A DNA stretch of 64,000 bases from an uncultured Clostridia bacterium (GCA_948502395.1 CAOPES010000008.1:1-64000); one strand, 5' to 3'. Positions 1 to 9,669 are shown, counted from the first letter of the stretch. Made by a program: numbers and translations. The notes: generated by a model not told the origin, from the sequence alone.

Positions 1-2
1 TT

Positions 3-239
3 GGTAAATTGGAAAGGGTAGGTGATAAGGAAATGATAATTGAAGTTATAAAAAAGGATAGAGAACAACAATGGTTAAAAGGAAAGCAGGCTGGAAGACA
101 AGAAGGAGAAAAATTAGGAATAACCAAAGCAATAACACAAATAGTAAAAGAAATGATACAAAAGCAAATGAAAGATGAAGACATAATAGATATAACTAAA
201 ATAGAGCAAAAAGAACTAGAAAAACTAAAAATGGCATAA
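3..239 (+). CDS. C-terminal fragment of an Rpn/YhgA-like nuclease-transposase family protein
   Basis: The frame is open to the window edge, so the gene begins upstream. What remains is a Lys/Glu/Gln-rich, helical tail of under 80 residues with a GKQAGRQEGEKLG stretch. That kind of G-x-x-x-G/E helical tail is characteristic of the C-termini of Rpn (PD-(D/E)XK, recombination-promoting nuclease, formerly transposase_31) proteins, which are abundant in Clostridia. No catalytic part is visible here. A second, N-terminal, member of the same family lies at 2.1 kb. The family assignment rests on the tail style and that neighbour, so it is moderate. Confidence 0.5.
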   Translation, partial: GKLERVGDKEMIIEVIKKDREQQWLKGKQAGRQEGEKLGITKAITQIVKEMIQKQMKDEDIIDITKIEQKELEKLKMA

Positions 240-245
240 CTAAAA

Positions 246-296
246 AATAAACCAAGTTAAAGGAGATAAAAATCTAATAACCTGGTTTATTTTTTT
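246..296 (+). terminator. Rho-independent terminator after the Rpn-type gene
   Basis: The arms AAATAAACC and GGTTTATTT surround an A-rich loop and are followed by a T run. It ends the transcript of the truncated gene before the TrmH-family gene. Confidence 0.65.
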
Positions 297-419
297 CTAT
301 ATAAAGTAAAGAAAGCTTCTCGAACAAAAACTATATAATTTTTTATAATAAAAAATACTTGATAATAAAGCAAAAAATGAATATAATATAAGCATAAAAG
401 CAAGAAAGGGCTGAAAAAA

Positions 420-1217
420 ATGCAAATAATATCAAGTAAAGACAACGAACTAGTAAAACACATAAAAAAACTAAAAGACAAAAAATATAGAGACCAAAAC
501 AACGAATATATAATAGAAGGAATAAAACTAGTAGCAGAAGCAATACAAGAAAAAGCAAACATCAAGCAAATAATAATATGTGAAGACTGCGAAAAAGCAG
601 AAAACATAAGCAAAGAGCTAATGTACGAAATAGCAAAATACCAATGCATATATGTAACAAACAAAATATTCAAGCTAATATCAGAAGTACAAGCACCACA
701 AGGAATACTAGCAGTTGTAGCAAAAAACAACGAAGACAAAGAAATCAACTATGAAGAAGAAATAATAGTAGCATTAAACGATGTACAAGACCCAGGAAAC
801 CTAGGAACAATACTAAGAACAGTTGATAGTATCGGAGTAACGCAAATACTGGTATCAAAAGGAACAGCAGATGCATACAACCCCAAAGTAGTACGTTCAA
901 CAATGGGAGCAATATTCAGAATAAAGATAATAGAGTGTGAGAATTTAGCTGAAACACTGAAAGAAGTAAAAGAAAATGGATTTAAAGTTGTTGTATCTTC
1001 ATTACAAACAGAAAATAGTGTATATGATATTAAATACAACAAAAAGGCGATAGTAATTGGGAATGAAGCAAATGGTGTAGAGCCACATATTCAACAAATG
1101 GCAGATGAGAAAATTAAAATACCTATGCTTGGAAAAACAGAAAGTTTGAATGCGTCTGTTGCGACAGGTATCATTTTGTATGAATATGTAAGGCAGAAAG
1201 TAAAGGGCAAATTTTAG
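420..1217 (+). CDS. TrmH/SpoU-family RNA 2'-O-ribose methyltransferase
   Basis: This 265-residue protein is a SAM-dependent RNA 2'-O-methyltransferase of the SPOUT (TrmH) class. The first ~95 residues match the SpoU substrate-binding domain. The C-terminal knot domain shows the three family motifs: NDVQDPGNLGTILRT at about 122-136, VIGNEANGV at about 212-220, and IPMLGKTESLNASVA at about 233-247. The target (23S rRNA or tRNA) cannot be told from sequence alone. Another SPOUT enzyme, trmL, follows 72 bp later on the same strand. Codon style changes within the gene near 900-930, from A/C-ending to T/G-ending codons. Confidence 0.9.
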   Translation: MQIISSKDNELVKHIKKLKDKKYRDQNNEYIIEGIKLVAEAIQEKANIKQIIICEDCEKAENISKELMYEIAKYQCIYVTNKIFKLISEVQAPQGILAVVAKNNEDKEINYEEEIIVALNDVQDPGNLGTILRTVDSIGVTQILVSKGTADAYNPKVVRSTMGAIFRIKIIECENLAETLKEVKENGFKVVVSSLQTENSVYDIKYNKKAIVIGNEANGVEPHIQQMADEKIKIPMLGKTESLNASVATGIILYEYVRQKVKGKF

Positions 1218-1289
1218 TAATACAATCAAGAAAAGAAAGTAATCAATTGAGCAATGGAAAAATAAACAATCAATGAAAGAAGGATAAAA

Positions 1290-1787
1290 ATGAAAATAAA
1301 CATAGTAATGGTAGAGCCAGAAATACCACAAAACACAGGAAACATAGCAAGAACATGTGCAGCAATAGGAGCAAAACTACACCTAGTACACCCACTGGGA
1401 TTTGATATTTCAGAAAAAGCAATAAGAAGAGCAGGGCTAGACTACTGGGACAAAGTAGAAATAGAAGAACACCAATCATTCAAAGAATTTCTAGAAAAAT
1501 ACAAAGTAGAAGAAAACAATATGTACTTTGCAACAACAAAAGGAAAACACGTATACTCAGAGCCAGATTATAGCAAAATGGACGAAGTATTTATACTATT
1601 CGGAAAAGAAACAAAAGGTTTGCCAGAAGACATCTTACAAAAATATATAGGACAAACAATAAGAATTCCAATGAGAGAAACATTAAGGTCGCTAAACTTA
1701 TCAAACTCAGTTGCAATAGTAGCATTTGAAATACTAAGACAAAAGAATTTTGAGAACTTAGAAGAAATAAGCAGTTACTTTAAATAG
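1290..1787 (+). CDS. trmL: tRNA (cytidine/uridine-2'-O-)-methyltransferase TrmL
   Basis: This 165-residue single-domain SPOUT enzyme has the usual TrmL length. It methylates the ribose of the wobble nucleotide 34 in certain tRNA-Leu isoacceptors. Diagnostic motifs are EPEIPQNTGNIARTCAA near residue 10, LFGKETKGLPE near 105 and IPMRETLRSLNLSNSVAI near 128-145, the last forming the cofactor knot. An AGGAT ribosome site precedes the ATG. It follows another RNA methyltransferase and is closed by a family A palindromic element. Confidence 0.93.
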   Translation: MKINIVMVEPEIPQNTGNIARTCAAIGAKLHLVHPLGFDISEKAIRRAGLDYWDKVEIEEHQSFKEFLEKYKVEENNMYFATTKGKHVYSEPDYSKMDEVFILFGKETKGLPEDILQKYIGQTIRIPMRETLRSLNLSNSVAIVAFEILRQKNFENLEEISSYFK

Positions 1788-1789
1788 GC

Positions 1790-1901
1790 GGGTGTTTTTG
1801 GGGACAGACCTTAAAAACACCCACTTTGGGGTATAGCATAAGAGAGCATATTAGCTATAAATAACATTGGGTGTTTTTAAGGTCTGTCCCCAAAAACACC
1901 C
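1790..1901. repeat. REP-like palindromic element, family A, copy 1
   Basis: Two ~33-bp arms (1790-1822 and 1869-1901) are inverted copies of each other, and each is itself a hairpin with the outer stem GGGTGTTTTT / AAAAACACCC. The core reads GGGGACAGACCTT. Near-identical arms recur at 32.7, 50.0 and 55.8 kb, each time around a different central spacer. It lies directly downstream of trmL and probably also terminates transcription. Confidence 0.85.
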
Positions 1902-1955
1902 ATCTCTAAAAAGCACCTATGTCGAAATTTGTCGAATTTTGCGATGAAAAGTTGA

Positions 1956-1998
1956 AAAAAATGGAAGAAATATATTGAAATTTCTTCCATTTTGTGTT
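1956..1998 (+). terminator. Rho-independent terminator
   Basis: The stem AAAATGGAAGAAAT / ATTTCTTCCATTTT has a short loop and is followed by a T-rich stretch. It lies between the family A element and the Rpn-type gene. Confidence 0.7.
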
Positions 1999-2108
1999 TT
2001 AATAAAAGTAGTTTTATTAATAAAATTTTAATTCAAATCTAGATTTAATTCGAAATTCAATTCGAAAACAAAAATCCAAAACAAAATAATATAATAAGGA
2101 GGCAAACA

Positions 2109-2699
2109 TTGAAAGTCTTTACATACAAAGATTATATCGATTGCATACACAAACTAAGACTAAATGCAATTTTTCAGCTTGCAGAAGAAAGTGCAAGTTA
2201 TGACATAGGAAAAGAACCAAAGAAAAAATCAATAATAAAAATGGTGTTAGAAGATAAACACGAGGCAGCAGAATTTATTAACAAATATCTAAAAGCCAAA
2301 GAAAAAATAAAAGAAGAAGACATACAACTTTATAAAAGTAAATACATAGAGAGAAAATACAAAGACATTGAATTACCAATTATATACAGGCACAAAGGCA
2401 CAGAGACATTTTTCTTAATTGAACATATAGATTTTATTGACAGCACAATAGACTACAAAATTTTAAATTATTGTATTGATATCATATATGAATGGAGCAA
2501 AGAGAAAAGATTTAATTCGAAAACAAATTATCCAAGAGTAATACCAATAGTTATATACACAGGGCAAGAGCCATGGAATTCTCAAAAAAGAAATAGGGAA
2601 AAGACAATAGGTACAAATGTATTAGAAAATTATAAAATTGATATACAGCTGAATGTAATAGAGACAGATGAACCTGAAAACGAAGAAATAGAAGAATAG
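2109..2699 (+). CDS. Rpn/YhgA-like nuclease family protein, probably C-terminally shortened
   Basis: The start is a TTG placed 6 nt after AAGGAGG. The 196-residue product resembles the N-terminal nuclease part of Rpn family proteins (DNA endonucleases with a PD-(D/E)XK fold): a helical start, then IELPIIYRHKGTETFFLIEH around residues 95-110, and PRVIPIVIYTGQEPWNS near 147-163. Family members normally run to ~290 residues or more with a long helical tail. This one stops in an acidic PENEEIEE tail, so the C-terminus seems lost or replaced. The fragment at the left window edge carries just such a tail. Activity is uncertain. Confidence 0.6.
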   Translation: MKVFTYKDYIDCIHKLRLNAIFQLAEESASYDIGKEPKKKSIIKMVLEDKHEAAEFINKYLKAKEKIKEEDIQLYKSKYIERKYKDIELPIIYRHKGTETFFLIEHIDFIDSTIDYKILNYCIDIIYEWSKEKRFNSKTNYPRVIPIVIYTGQEPWNSQKRNREKTIGTNVLENYKIDIQLNVIETDEPENEEIEE

Positions 2700-2792
2700 T
2701 AAACAACTAAATATAAAAATCAAGAACAAAAAAGAACTTCTTTAGTTTATTTTACATAAGATATTGTAGGATAAATTACAAGGAGGAAAACA

Positions 2793-3560
2793 ATGGAAAA
2801 AGTATTAGAAGTAAAAAACATCAGCAAAAAATACCAAAACAAAGAAGGCGAAGTAATTGCACTAGATGGAGTAAATTTCAGAGTAAATCAAGGTGAATTT
2901 GTCAGCATTATAGGCCCAAGCGGATGTGGAAAATCGACATTACTATCAATAATAGCAGGGTTAGAAGACAAAACAACAGGAGAAATCTACATAGACGGAG
3001 AAAAAGTAGATGGTCCTTCTTCTAAAATCGGATATATGTTACAAAGAGATTGTTTGCTAGAATGGCGAAATATCCTAAGTAACACAATGTTTGGATTAGA
3101 AGTGAAAGGGAAAAAAGACAAAGAAAGCAAAGCATATGTAGAAGAATTACTAAAAAAATATAACCTATATGAATTCAAAGACAAATATCCATCTGAACTA
3201 TCAGGAGGAATGAGACAAAGAGTAGCCTTAATTAGAACACTTGCAGTAAAGCCAAAACTACTATTATTAGATGAAGCATTTTCAGCCTTAGACTATCAAA
3301 CAAGAATAATGGTAACAAACGATATTTACGAAATACTAAGAAAAGAAAAAATAACAGCGCTAATAGTAACACATGATATATCAGAAGCAATAAGTATGTC
3401 TGATAGAGTAGTAGTTCTAAGCAAAAGACCAGGAACAGTAAAAGATATTTGCAAAATTGATTTTGAAACAGAAAACAGAACACCAATTAACACAAGAGAA
3501 AATCCCAAATTTAGTAAGTATTTCAATACCTTATGGAAGGAGTTGGGAGTAGATGAATAA
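2793..3560 (+). CDS. ABC transporter ATP-binding protein (nitrate/sulfonate/taurine or NMT1 type)
   Basis: This 255-residue ATPase subunit belongs to an importer of the SsuABC/TauABC/ThiXYZ group. It shows Walker A GPSGCGKST at 41-49, the Q-loop segment MLQRDCLLEWRN, the signature LSGGMRQRVAL near 138, Walker B LLLLDEAFSALD near 158, and the switch His in IVTHDISEA. The permease gene starts 8 bp before its stop codon, which indicates translational coupling, and a substrate-binding protein follows. The substrate cannot be fixed; the binding protein is NMT1/SsuA-like. Confidence 0.92.
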   Translation: MEKVLEVKNISKKYQNKEGEVIALDGVNFRVNQGEFVSIIGPSGCGKSTLLSIIAGLEDKTTGEIYIDGEKVDGPSSKIGYMLQRDCLLEWRNILSNTMFGLEVKGKKDKESKAYVEELLKKYNLYEFKDKYPSELSGGMRQRVALIRTLAVKPKLLLLDEAFSALDYQTRIMVTNDIYEILRKEKITALIVTHDISEAISMSDRVVVLSKRPGTVKDICKIDFETENRTPINTRENPKFSKYFNTLWKELGVDE

Positions 3561-4364
3561 GTTAATTGTTTCAGAAGAAAGAAGAAAATACCTAAAAGGC
3601 AAAAAAAGCAGAAAATATCTTGTACTATTTGCGCAAATATTAATATTAGTAGCATTTCTAGCGATATGGGAAATTGCGGCAAACAAAGGAATAATAGACA
3701 GTTTTATAACAAGCCAACCAAGTAGAATTTTACAAACATTTATGAATTTACAATCAAATGACTTAATGATGCACATAGGAGTTACAGTTTATGAAACAGT
3801 AGTAGGATTTTTATTGGGAACACTAATTGGAATAATAATTGCAATTATTCTATGGTGGTCAGATTTCTTGTCAGATGTTGCAGAACCATACCTAGTTATA
3901 TTGAATAGTTTGCCAAAAGTGGCTTTGCGGACCGATTATAATAATTTGGGTAGGAGCAGGAACTCCAGCAATAATTGTAATGGCAATCGCAATATCATTA
4001 ATAGTAACAATTTTGGAAAACTTAAATGGATTTTTAAAAACTGATAAAGAAGTAATAAAAATGGCAAGAACATTTAAAGCAACTAAATTTCAAATTTTAA
4101 GAAAAATTATCATACCAGCAAATTTATCAACATTTATAAATTCGCTAAAAGTAAATATAGGTCTTTCATTAGTAGGAGTAATATCAGGAGAGTTTTTAGT
4201 ATCAAAAGCAGGGCTTCGGATATTTAATTGTATATGGTGGTCAGGTGTTCAAATTAGATTTAGTTATGACAAGTGTAATTATATTAGGAATTGTAGCAGG
4301 CCTAATGTATTTAGCAGTATTACTACTTGAAAAATTTATCCTAAAATCAAAAAAATATAAATAA
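3553..4364 (+). CDS. ABC transporter permease (SsuC/TauC type), read through two CGGA +1 sites
   Basis: The membrane subunit of the importer. As written, the frame breaks twice. Reading CGGA at 3928-3931 and at 4217-4220 as a single glycine joins three pieces of 125, 96 and 48 codons into 269 residues, the normal size for this family. The restored text runs LPKVALGPIIIIWVGAG across the first site (the EAA-loop region that docks on the ATPase) and SKAGLGYLIVYG across the second, both well-conserved family segments. Start overlaps the ATPase gene end. Without recoding, only the first half is made, lacking the coupling loop. The two sites are identical in type to seven others in the window. Confidence 0.85.
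3928..3931 (+). other. +1 recoding site CGGA (ABC permease, site 1)
   Basis: Incoming frame reads TTG CGG ACC; outgoing frame reads TTG (C) GGA CCG ATT. Staying in the incoming frame gives no family-like sequence, while +1 gives the conserved ALGP. The preceding codon is Leu TTG. Confidence 0.8.
4217..4220 (+). other. +1 recoding site CGGA (ABC permease, site 2)
   Basis: Incoming frame CTT CGG ATA; outgoing CTT (C) GGA TAT TTA. The +1 frame then runs to a stop at 4362-4364 with a transmembrane segment typical of the family C-terminus. Confidence 0.8.
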
Positions 4365-4413
4365 ACCTAAAATTACCAAAAGAACGCTTGGTAAAATAAA
4401 AGGAGGAGAGATT

Positions 4414-5430
4414 TTGAAAAATAAAATAATTATAAGTGTAATTACAATCGTTGTAATTGCGTTAGTTGTAATAGGTATAATTAGTGTAAAAACAAATAAA
4501 AATGAAACAACCACAGAAGAAGCAAAATTAATAAAAGTAAACGAGGTAACTCGTTCAGTATTTTACGCTCCACAATATGTAGCGATAAACCAAGGATTTT
4601 TTAAGGAAAATGGTATAGACATAGAACTATCAACAGGTCAAGGAGCAGATGCAGTTATGACAGCTGTTTTAAGTAATCAATGTGACATAGGATTTGCAGG
4701 ACCAGAAGCTTCAATATATGTATATAACGAAGGAAAAGAAGACTACTGTCAAGTATTTGCTCAAATGACTAAAAAAGACGGTTCTTTCTTAGTTGCAAGA
4801 AACGATACAGATAATTTTAGTTGGCAAGACTTAAAAGGAAAAACAATAATACCTGGAAGAAAAGGTGGAGTGCCATATATGACATTTGAATATGTACTAA
4901 GAAAAAATGGACTTAACCCAAGTACAGATTTAGTACTAGATGATAGTATAAAATTTGACTTAATGGCAGGTGCATTTTCAAGCGGAAACGCAGACTATGT
5001 AACACTATTTGAGCCAACAGCTTCAGCAACAGAAGAACAAGGAAAAGGATATATAGTAGCATCAGTAGGAGAAGCATCAGGAGAAATTCCATACACAGCA
5101 TATTTTGCTAAAAAAAGTTATATAGCAAACAATGAAGACACAATTCAAAAATTCACAAACGCAATATATAAAGGACAAAAATGGGTAAAAGAGCATTCAA
5201 GTAAAGAAATTGCAGAAGCAATAAAAAGTTTCTTCCCAAGTACAGACGTAGAACAACTAGCAACAGCAGTACAAAGTTATATGGATATAGATGCTTGGAA
5301 CGAAACACCAGTACTAAAAAAGGAAGCATTTGATAGATTACAAGAAGTAATGACACAAGCAGGTGAATTACAACAAAGTGCACCATATGACAAAATAATA
5401 AACAACAAATATGCAGAACAAGCAAAATAA
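4414..5430 (+). CDS. NMT1/SsuA-like ABC transporter substrate-binding protein
   Basis: TTG start after AAAGGAGGAG. An N-terminal hydrophobic helix (about residues 5-25) with no lipobox cysteine suggests a membrane-anchored rather than lipid-anchored protein. The rest is a periplasmic-binding-protein type II fold of the NMT1/THI5-like family: RSVFYAPQYVAINQGFFKENGI near 47, ADAVMTAVLSNQCDIGFAGPE near 80, and DLKGKTIIPGRKGGVPY near 140. These proteins bind small anions, sulfonates or thiamine-pyrimidine precursors; the ligand here is unknown. Last gene of the three-gene importer operon. Confidence 0.85.
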   Translation: MKNKIIISVITIVVIALVVIGIISVKTNKNETTTEEAKLIKVNEVTRSVFYAPQYVAINQGFFKENGIDIELSTGQGADAVMTAVLSNQCDIGFAGPEASIYVYNEGKEDYCQVFAQMTKKDGSFLVARNDTDNFSWQDLKGKTIIPGRKGGVPYMTFEYVLRKNGLNPSTDLVLDDSIKFDLMAGAFSSGNADYVTLFEPTASATEEQGKGYIVASVGEASGEIPYTAYFAKKSYIANNEDTIQKFTNAIYKGQKWVKEHSSKEIAEAIKSFFPSTDVEQLATAVQSYMDIDAWNETPVLKKEAFDRLQEVMTQAGELQQSAPYDKIINNKYAEQAK

Positions 5431-5574
5431 AAATTGAAAGCAGTAAATATGTATAATTAGTAAAACAAAAAGCGGAAAACAGCAAATGAGCAAAACATAC
5501 AAAATAAAAAATGAAAAAGTTTGAATAAAAGAATAAAAAGGAGCAATTGAAAGAATTTTATAATAAATATTGAC

Positions 5575-5622
5575 ATATAGGACAATAATTGTTTTGACAC
5601 CTATTGTCTTATATGTTAAGAT
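5575..5622 (+). promoter_or_regulatory. Promoter with a palindromic operator upstream of the XRE regulator
   Basis: TTGACA at 5594-5599 and TAAGAT at 5617-5622 are separated by 17 bp. An inverted repeat, ATATAGGACAATA (5575-5587) against TATTGTCTTATAT (5602-5614), matches at 12 of 13 positions and straddles the -35 box. Its position is what one expects for autorepression by the HTH protein encoded 36 bp downstream. A second TTGACA lies at 5570. Confidence 0.65.
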
Positions 5623-5657
5623 TTATTGTATGATATAGAGAGAAAGGGGTTGGGGGA

Positions 5658-6047
5658 ATGCCAACAGACACAAAAAGTTCAAGTCTAGACTATGCAGGAA
5701 TAGGAAGAAGAATCAGAGAAAAAAGAAGAGAAAAAAACATTACACAAGAAATGTTAGCAGAAACAATGGACATATCAATGGCATATTTAAGTAGAATAGA
5801 AAGAGGTAAAGAAAATGTCAACATAGAAAGACTATTGATAATAGCAGAAACACTTCAAGTAGATGTAGGAGAATTAATATCAGGGACAATCCCAGGAGAA
5901 ACAGGATTGGAACCATATTTTTGGGAAGAAATAAAAAGTGTATTAAGAGATTGCACACCAGAAAAACAAAAATTAATATATAATGTTGCAAAAATAATAT
6001 CTGGAATAGATTTTAAAAAAGAGAAAAAGATTATGAGAAATAAATAA
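5658..6047 (+). CDS. XRE-family helix-turn-helix regulator
   Basis: This 129-residue protein has a Cro/CI-type HTH at about residues 14-70 (IGRRIREKRREKNITQEML, then ISMAYLSRIERGKENVN). The C-terminal segment DCTPEKQKLIYNVAKII closely resembles the end of the HTH protein at 58.3 kb (CSPAKQKLIYNIALVI), so the two are paralogues with a shared effector or dimer tail. A promoter overlapped by an inverted repeat lies just upstream and suggests self-regulation. Targets are unknown; smc follows 73 bp downstream. Confidence 0.85.
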   Translation: MPTDTKSSSLDYAGIGRRIREKRREKNITQEMLAETMDISMAYLSRIERGKENVNIERLLIIAETLQVDVGELISGTIPGETGLEPYFWEEIKSVLRDCTPEKQKLIYNVAKIISGIDFKKEKKIMRNK

Positions 6048-6120
6048 CAAAAATAAACTTTACAAAAAGTCGAAAATAGTATAAACTAGGTAAGAAAACA
6101 AAACGTAAAGGTGATAATAA

Positions 6121-9100
6121 ATGTATTTAAAAAGACTAGAATTACAAGGATTTAAATCGTTCGCAGATAAAACAGTACTAGAATTTATGCCAGGAATAAC
6201 AAGCGTAATAGGACCAAACGGTTCAGGAAAAAGTAATATATCAGACAGTATAAGGTGGGTGCTTGGAGAACAAAGCATGAAATCACTAAGAGGAACAAAA
6301 TCCTTAGATATAATATTTGCAGGAACACAAAGCAGAAAATCATTAGGATTTGCAGAAGCATCATTAGTATTTGACAATGCAGACGGCGCGCTACCAATAG
6401 AGTATACAGAAGTGACTGTAACAAGAAAAATATATAGAAGCGGAGAAACAGGATACTTTATAAATAAAGTACCATGTAGACTAAAAGATGTGCTAGAACT
6501 ATTTATGGACACAGGGATAGGAAAAGACGGCTACTCAATAATAGGTCAAGGAAAAATAGATGAAATTTTAAGTAACAAATCAGAAGACAGAAGAAATATT
6601 TTCGAAGAAGCAGCAGGGATAGTAAAATACAGAACAAGAAAACAAGAATCAGAGAAAAAACTAGAAAGAACAAAACTAAATTTACTTAGAATAAACGATA
6701 TTTTAGCAGAAATAGAAACAAATATAGACCCATTAAAAATGCAAGCTGAAAAAGCAAAAAAATATCTAAATCTAAGAGAAGAGCTAAAAAGTATAGAAAT
6801 AGGGCTATTCGTATATAACATAGAAAAATATAAAGAAAGCCTAACAGAAATAGTCAAAGACGAAGAAGTATACCAAAACCAATGTAACGAAGAAGAAGGC
6901 AGACTAGAAAGAATAAAACAGTTAAAAGAAGAACTAAAAAATCAAATAGATGAAATAACAATAAAAATAGAAGAAATGTCAAACATTGGGTTTGAAAGTC
7001 AAAAAGAAATAGAAATGCTAAATTCAGACATAAATGTAGCAAACACAAGAATAGAAAACAACAAAGAAAATAGCCAAAGATATGAAAAAGAAATAGAAGA
7101 AGCAAAACAAAAATTAGAAGAGTTAAAGCAAGAAAATGAGCAAAAACAAGAAAAGAAAGCAAACTTAAAAGAAAATAGAGAAAGATTTGCCAAAGAACTA
7201 GAAGAAAAAGAAACAGAACTTGCAAAAATAATGGACAAGCTATCATCAAAAGAGCTAGAAATAGAAAAGCATAAAGCTCAAGTAGAAAAAAACATAGACA
7301 GAAAATACGAGCTACAAACAAACATAAATACACAAGACATCAACTTTGAAAACTATGAAAAAAGACAAAAACAAATAAAAAATGAAATAGCAGTAAACAT
7401 ATCAGAACTAGACGCAACAAGGCTTACAAAAGACGAAATAGCAAAAGGATTTTATGAAATAGACAGTAAAAGAAATAAAGTTGTTGCAAGCCTAGAAGAA
7501 ATAAACCAAAAACGTGAAGAAGCAGACAAAAAAATCAAAACATATGAAAACACAATAAATACATATCAAAGTGAAATGAGAATAAAAGAATCAAAATTAA
7601 AATTCTTGATAGAAACAGAAAGAGAAAAAGAAGGATATGTAAAAAGTGTAAAATCACTTTTAAAAGACTGTGAAAATATAAAAGAATTAGGCAAAGGGAT
7701 GCATGGAGTACTTGCAAACATAATAGAAGTGCCAGAAGAATATCAAACAGCAATAGAAATGTGTTTAGGAGCAAGCCTACAAAACATAGTTACAGAAACA
7801 GAAGAAGATGCAAAAAAATTAGTAGAACATTTAAGAAAAAACAACCTAGGAAGGGCATCATTTTTACCAATAACATCAGTAAAAGGAAAGAAAATAGACA
7901 GAATAAAAGGAAACGAAAAAGGAATAATTGGAATTGCATCAGACCTAATAAAATACAGCAAAAAGTATGAACAAATAATAACAAACTTATTGGGAAGAAC
8001 TGTAATAGTAGACAATATGGAAACAGCAATAAAAGTTGCAAAACAAAATGGATACACATTTAGAATAATAACAATTGAAGGAGACGTAATAAATCCTTCG
8101 GGAGCAATAACAGGTGGTTCAGTTGCTAAAAAAACCGTAAACATTCTAGGCCGTGGAAGAGAAATAGAAAAACTAGAAAAAGAAATAAAATCAATAAAAG
8201 AAAAAATAGCAAAACTAGAAAAAGAAAAACACGATTATGAAAGCGGAATAGAAGACATTTTAGAAGGTGCAACAAGCTTAGAAAGAGAACTTCAAGAAAT
8301 AGACATCACATATGCAACAGAAAAACAAAAGTTAGTATCAGTTGAAGAAAATATAGCAAAAATAGAACAAAGATTATCAAAACTAAGACAGGAACAAGAA
8401 ACAATAGAAGAACAGAAAAAACAAACAATAGACAACAAAATCAAAATAGAAGAAGAAATTAAAACATTAACAGAAGAAACTGAAAAATTAACAAAAATAA
8501 TAAATGAATTTGCAGAACTAAACAAAGACAACCAAAAATATGTAGATGACTTAAACTTTGATATAACAAATTTAAAAATATCAGTATCTTCATTTGACGA
8601 AAGCGAAACATCAATAGAAGAAATACAAGAGAGAATTAACATAGACATAGAAAATACAAACAAAAGCATACAAAATAAAAACATACAAATAGAAGAAATC
8701 AAACAAGAAAACTTCAACTTACAAAAATCAATAGAAGAAATACAAGAAAAAATAGAAAGCATAAAAGAAGAAGTAAAAAATAGTGGAACAAAAGTAGAAA
8801 ACCTAAAACAAGAAAGAATAGACAAAAATGCAAAATTAGCAAAACAAGAAGACGAAATAACAGAAAAATTCAAAATAATAGAAGACTTAAAAGCACAAAT
8901 AGTAAAAGTAGATGTAAAGAAAACAAAACTAGAAGAAGACATACAAAACATCATAAACAAGATGTGGGAAGAATATGAACTAACACCAAACGCCATTGGT
9001 GAAGAATACAAAAAGCCAGAGAATGTAGCACTAACCCAAAAGAAAGTAAACAGTTTAAGAAAAGAATTAAGAGAATTGGGCAGTGTAAATGTAGACTCAA

Positions 9101-9669
9101 TAGAAGAATACAAAAATCTAAAAGAAAGATATGACTTTATGTGCGAACAAAGAGTGGACTTAGAAGATACAATGGCAAAACTAAGAAAAATAATTTCAGA
9201 TATGACAACAACAATGAAAGAACAATTCAAAACACAATTTGAAATAATAAACAAAAACTTTGCAGAAGTATTCAAAGAACTATTTGGCGGAGGAAACGCA
9301 TCACTAAAACTAGAAGACGAAGAAAACATACTAGAATGCGGAATAGACATAAACGTACAACCACCAGGAAAAAAACTACAAAATATGATGTTACTATCAG
9401 GTGGAGAAAAAGCTTTTACAGCAATAGCACTACTATTTGCAATACTAAAAATAAATCCAGCACCATTCTGCGTACTAGACGAAATTGAAGCGGCACTAGA
9501 TGATGTAAATGTATATCGTTTTGCTGAATACTTGAAAAAATTCTCTGAAAACACTCAGTTCTTAGTAATTACACATAGAAAGGGAACAATGGAAGCAGCA
9601 GACACAGTATATGGAGTAACAATGGAAGAAAACGGAATATCAAAATTATTGTCAATGAAGTTGAAATAA
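6121..9669 (+). CDS. smc: Chromosome segregation protein SMC
   Basis: Complete 1182-residue SMC ATPase, the core of condensin (with ScpA and ScpB) that organises and segregates the chromosome. The N-terminal head has Walker A GPNGSGKSN at 31-39, followed by a long coiled coil from about 165 to 490. The hinge is at about 500-660 (ELGKGMHGVLANIIEVPEEY at its start), then a second coil to about 1010. The C-terminal head has signature LLSGGEKAFTAIAL near 1090 and Walker B FCVLDEIEAALDD near 1115. No CGGA recoding site occurs; every CGG triplet spans a codon boundary. Confidence 0.98.
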   Translation: MYLKRLELQGFKSFADKTVLEFMPGITSVIGPNGSGKSNISDSIRWVLGEQSMKSLRGTKSLDIIFAGTQSRKSLGFAEASLVFDNADGALPIEYTEVTVTRKIYRSGETGYFINKVPCRLKDVLELFMDTGIGKDGYSIIGQGKIDEILSNKSEDRRNIFEEAAGIVKYRTRKQESEKKLERTKLNLLRINDILAEIETNIDPLKMQAEKAKKYLNLREELKSIEIGLFVYNIEKYKESLTEIVKDEEVYQNQCNEEEGRLERIKQLKEELKNQIDEITIKIEEMSNIGFESQKEIEMLNSDINVANTRIENNKENSQRYEKEIEEAKQKLEELKQENEQKQEKKANLKENRERFAKELEEKETELAKIMDKLSSKELEIEKHKAQVEKNIDRKYELQTNINTQDINFENYEKRQKQIKNEIAVNISELDATRLTKDEIAKGFYEIDSKRNKVVASLEEINQKREEADKKIKTYENTINTYQSEMRIKESKLKFLIETEREKEGYVKSVKSLLKDCENIKELGKGMHGVLANIIEVPEEYQTAIEMCLGASLQNIVTETEEDAKKLVEHLRKNNLGRASFLPITSVKGKKIDRIKGNEKGIIGIASDLIKYSKKYEQIITNLLGRTVIVDNMETAIKVAKQNGYTFRIITIEGDVINPSGAITGGSVAKKTVNILGRGREIEKLEKEIKSIKEKIAKLEKEKHDYESGIEDILEGATSLERELQEIDITYATEKQKLVSVEENIAKIEQRLSKLRQEQETIEEQKKQTIDNKIKIEEEIKTLTEETEKLTKIINEFAELNKDNQKYVDDLNFDITNLKISVSSFDESETSIEEIQERINIDIENTNKSIQNKNIQIEEIKQENFNLQKSIEEIQEKIESIKEEVKNSGTKVENLKQERIDKNAKLAKQEDEITEKFKIIEDLKAQIVKVDVKKTKLEEDIQNIINKMWEEYELTPNAIGEEYKKPENVALTQKKVNSLRKELRELGSVNVDSIEEYKNLKERYDFMCEQRVDLEDTMAKLRKIISDMTTTMKEQFKTQFEIINKNFAEVFKELFGGGNASLKLEDEENILECGIDINVQPPGKKLQNMMLLSGGEKAFTAIALLFAILKINPAPFCVLDEIEAALDDVNVYRFAEYLKKFSENTQFLVITHRKGTMEAADTVYGVTMEENGISKLLSMKLK

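Noticed and set aside
8292..9554. 420-codon reverse-strand frame opposite smc
   Set aside because: It is a shadow of the purine-rich smc coding strand: Ser/Phe-rich, low complexity and without a ribosome site.
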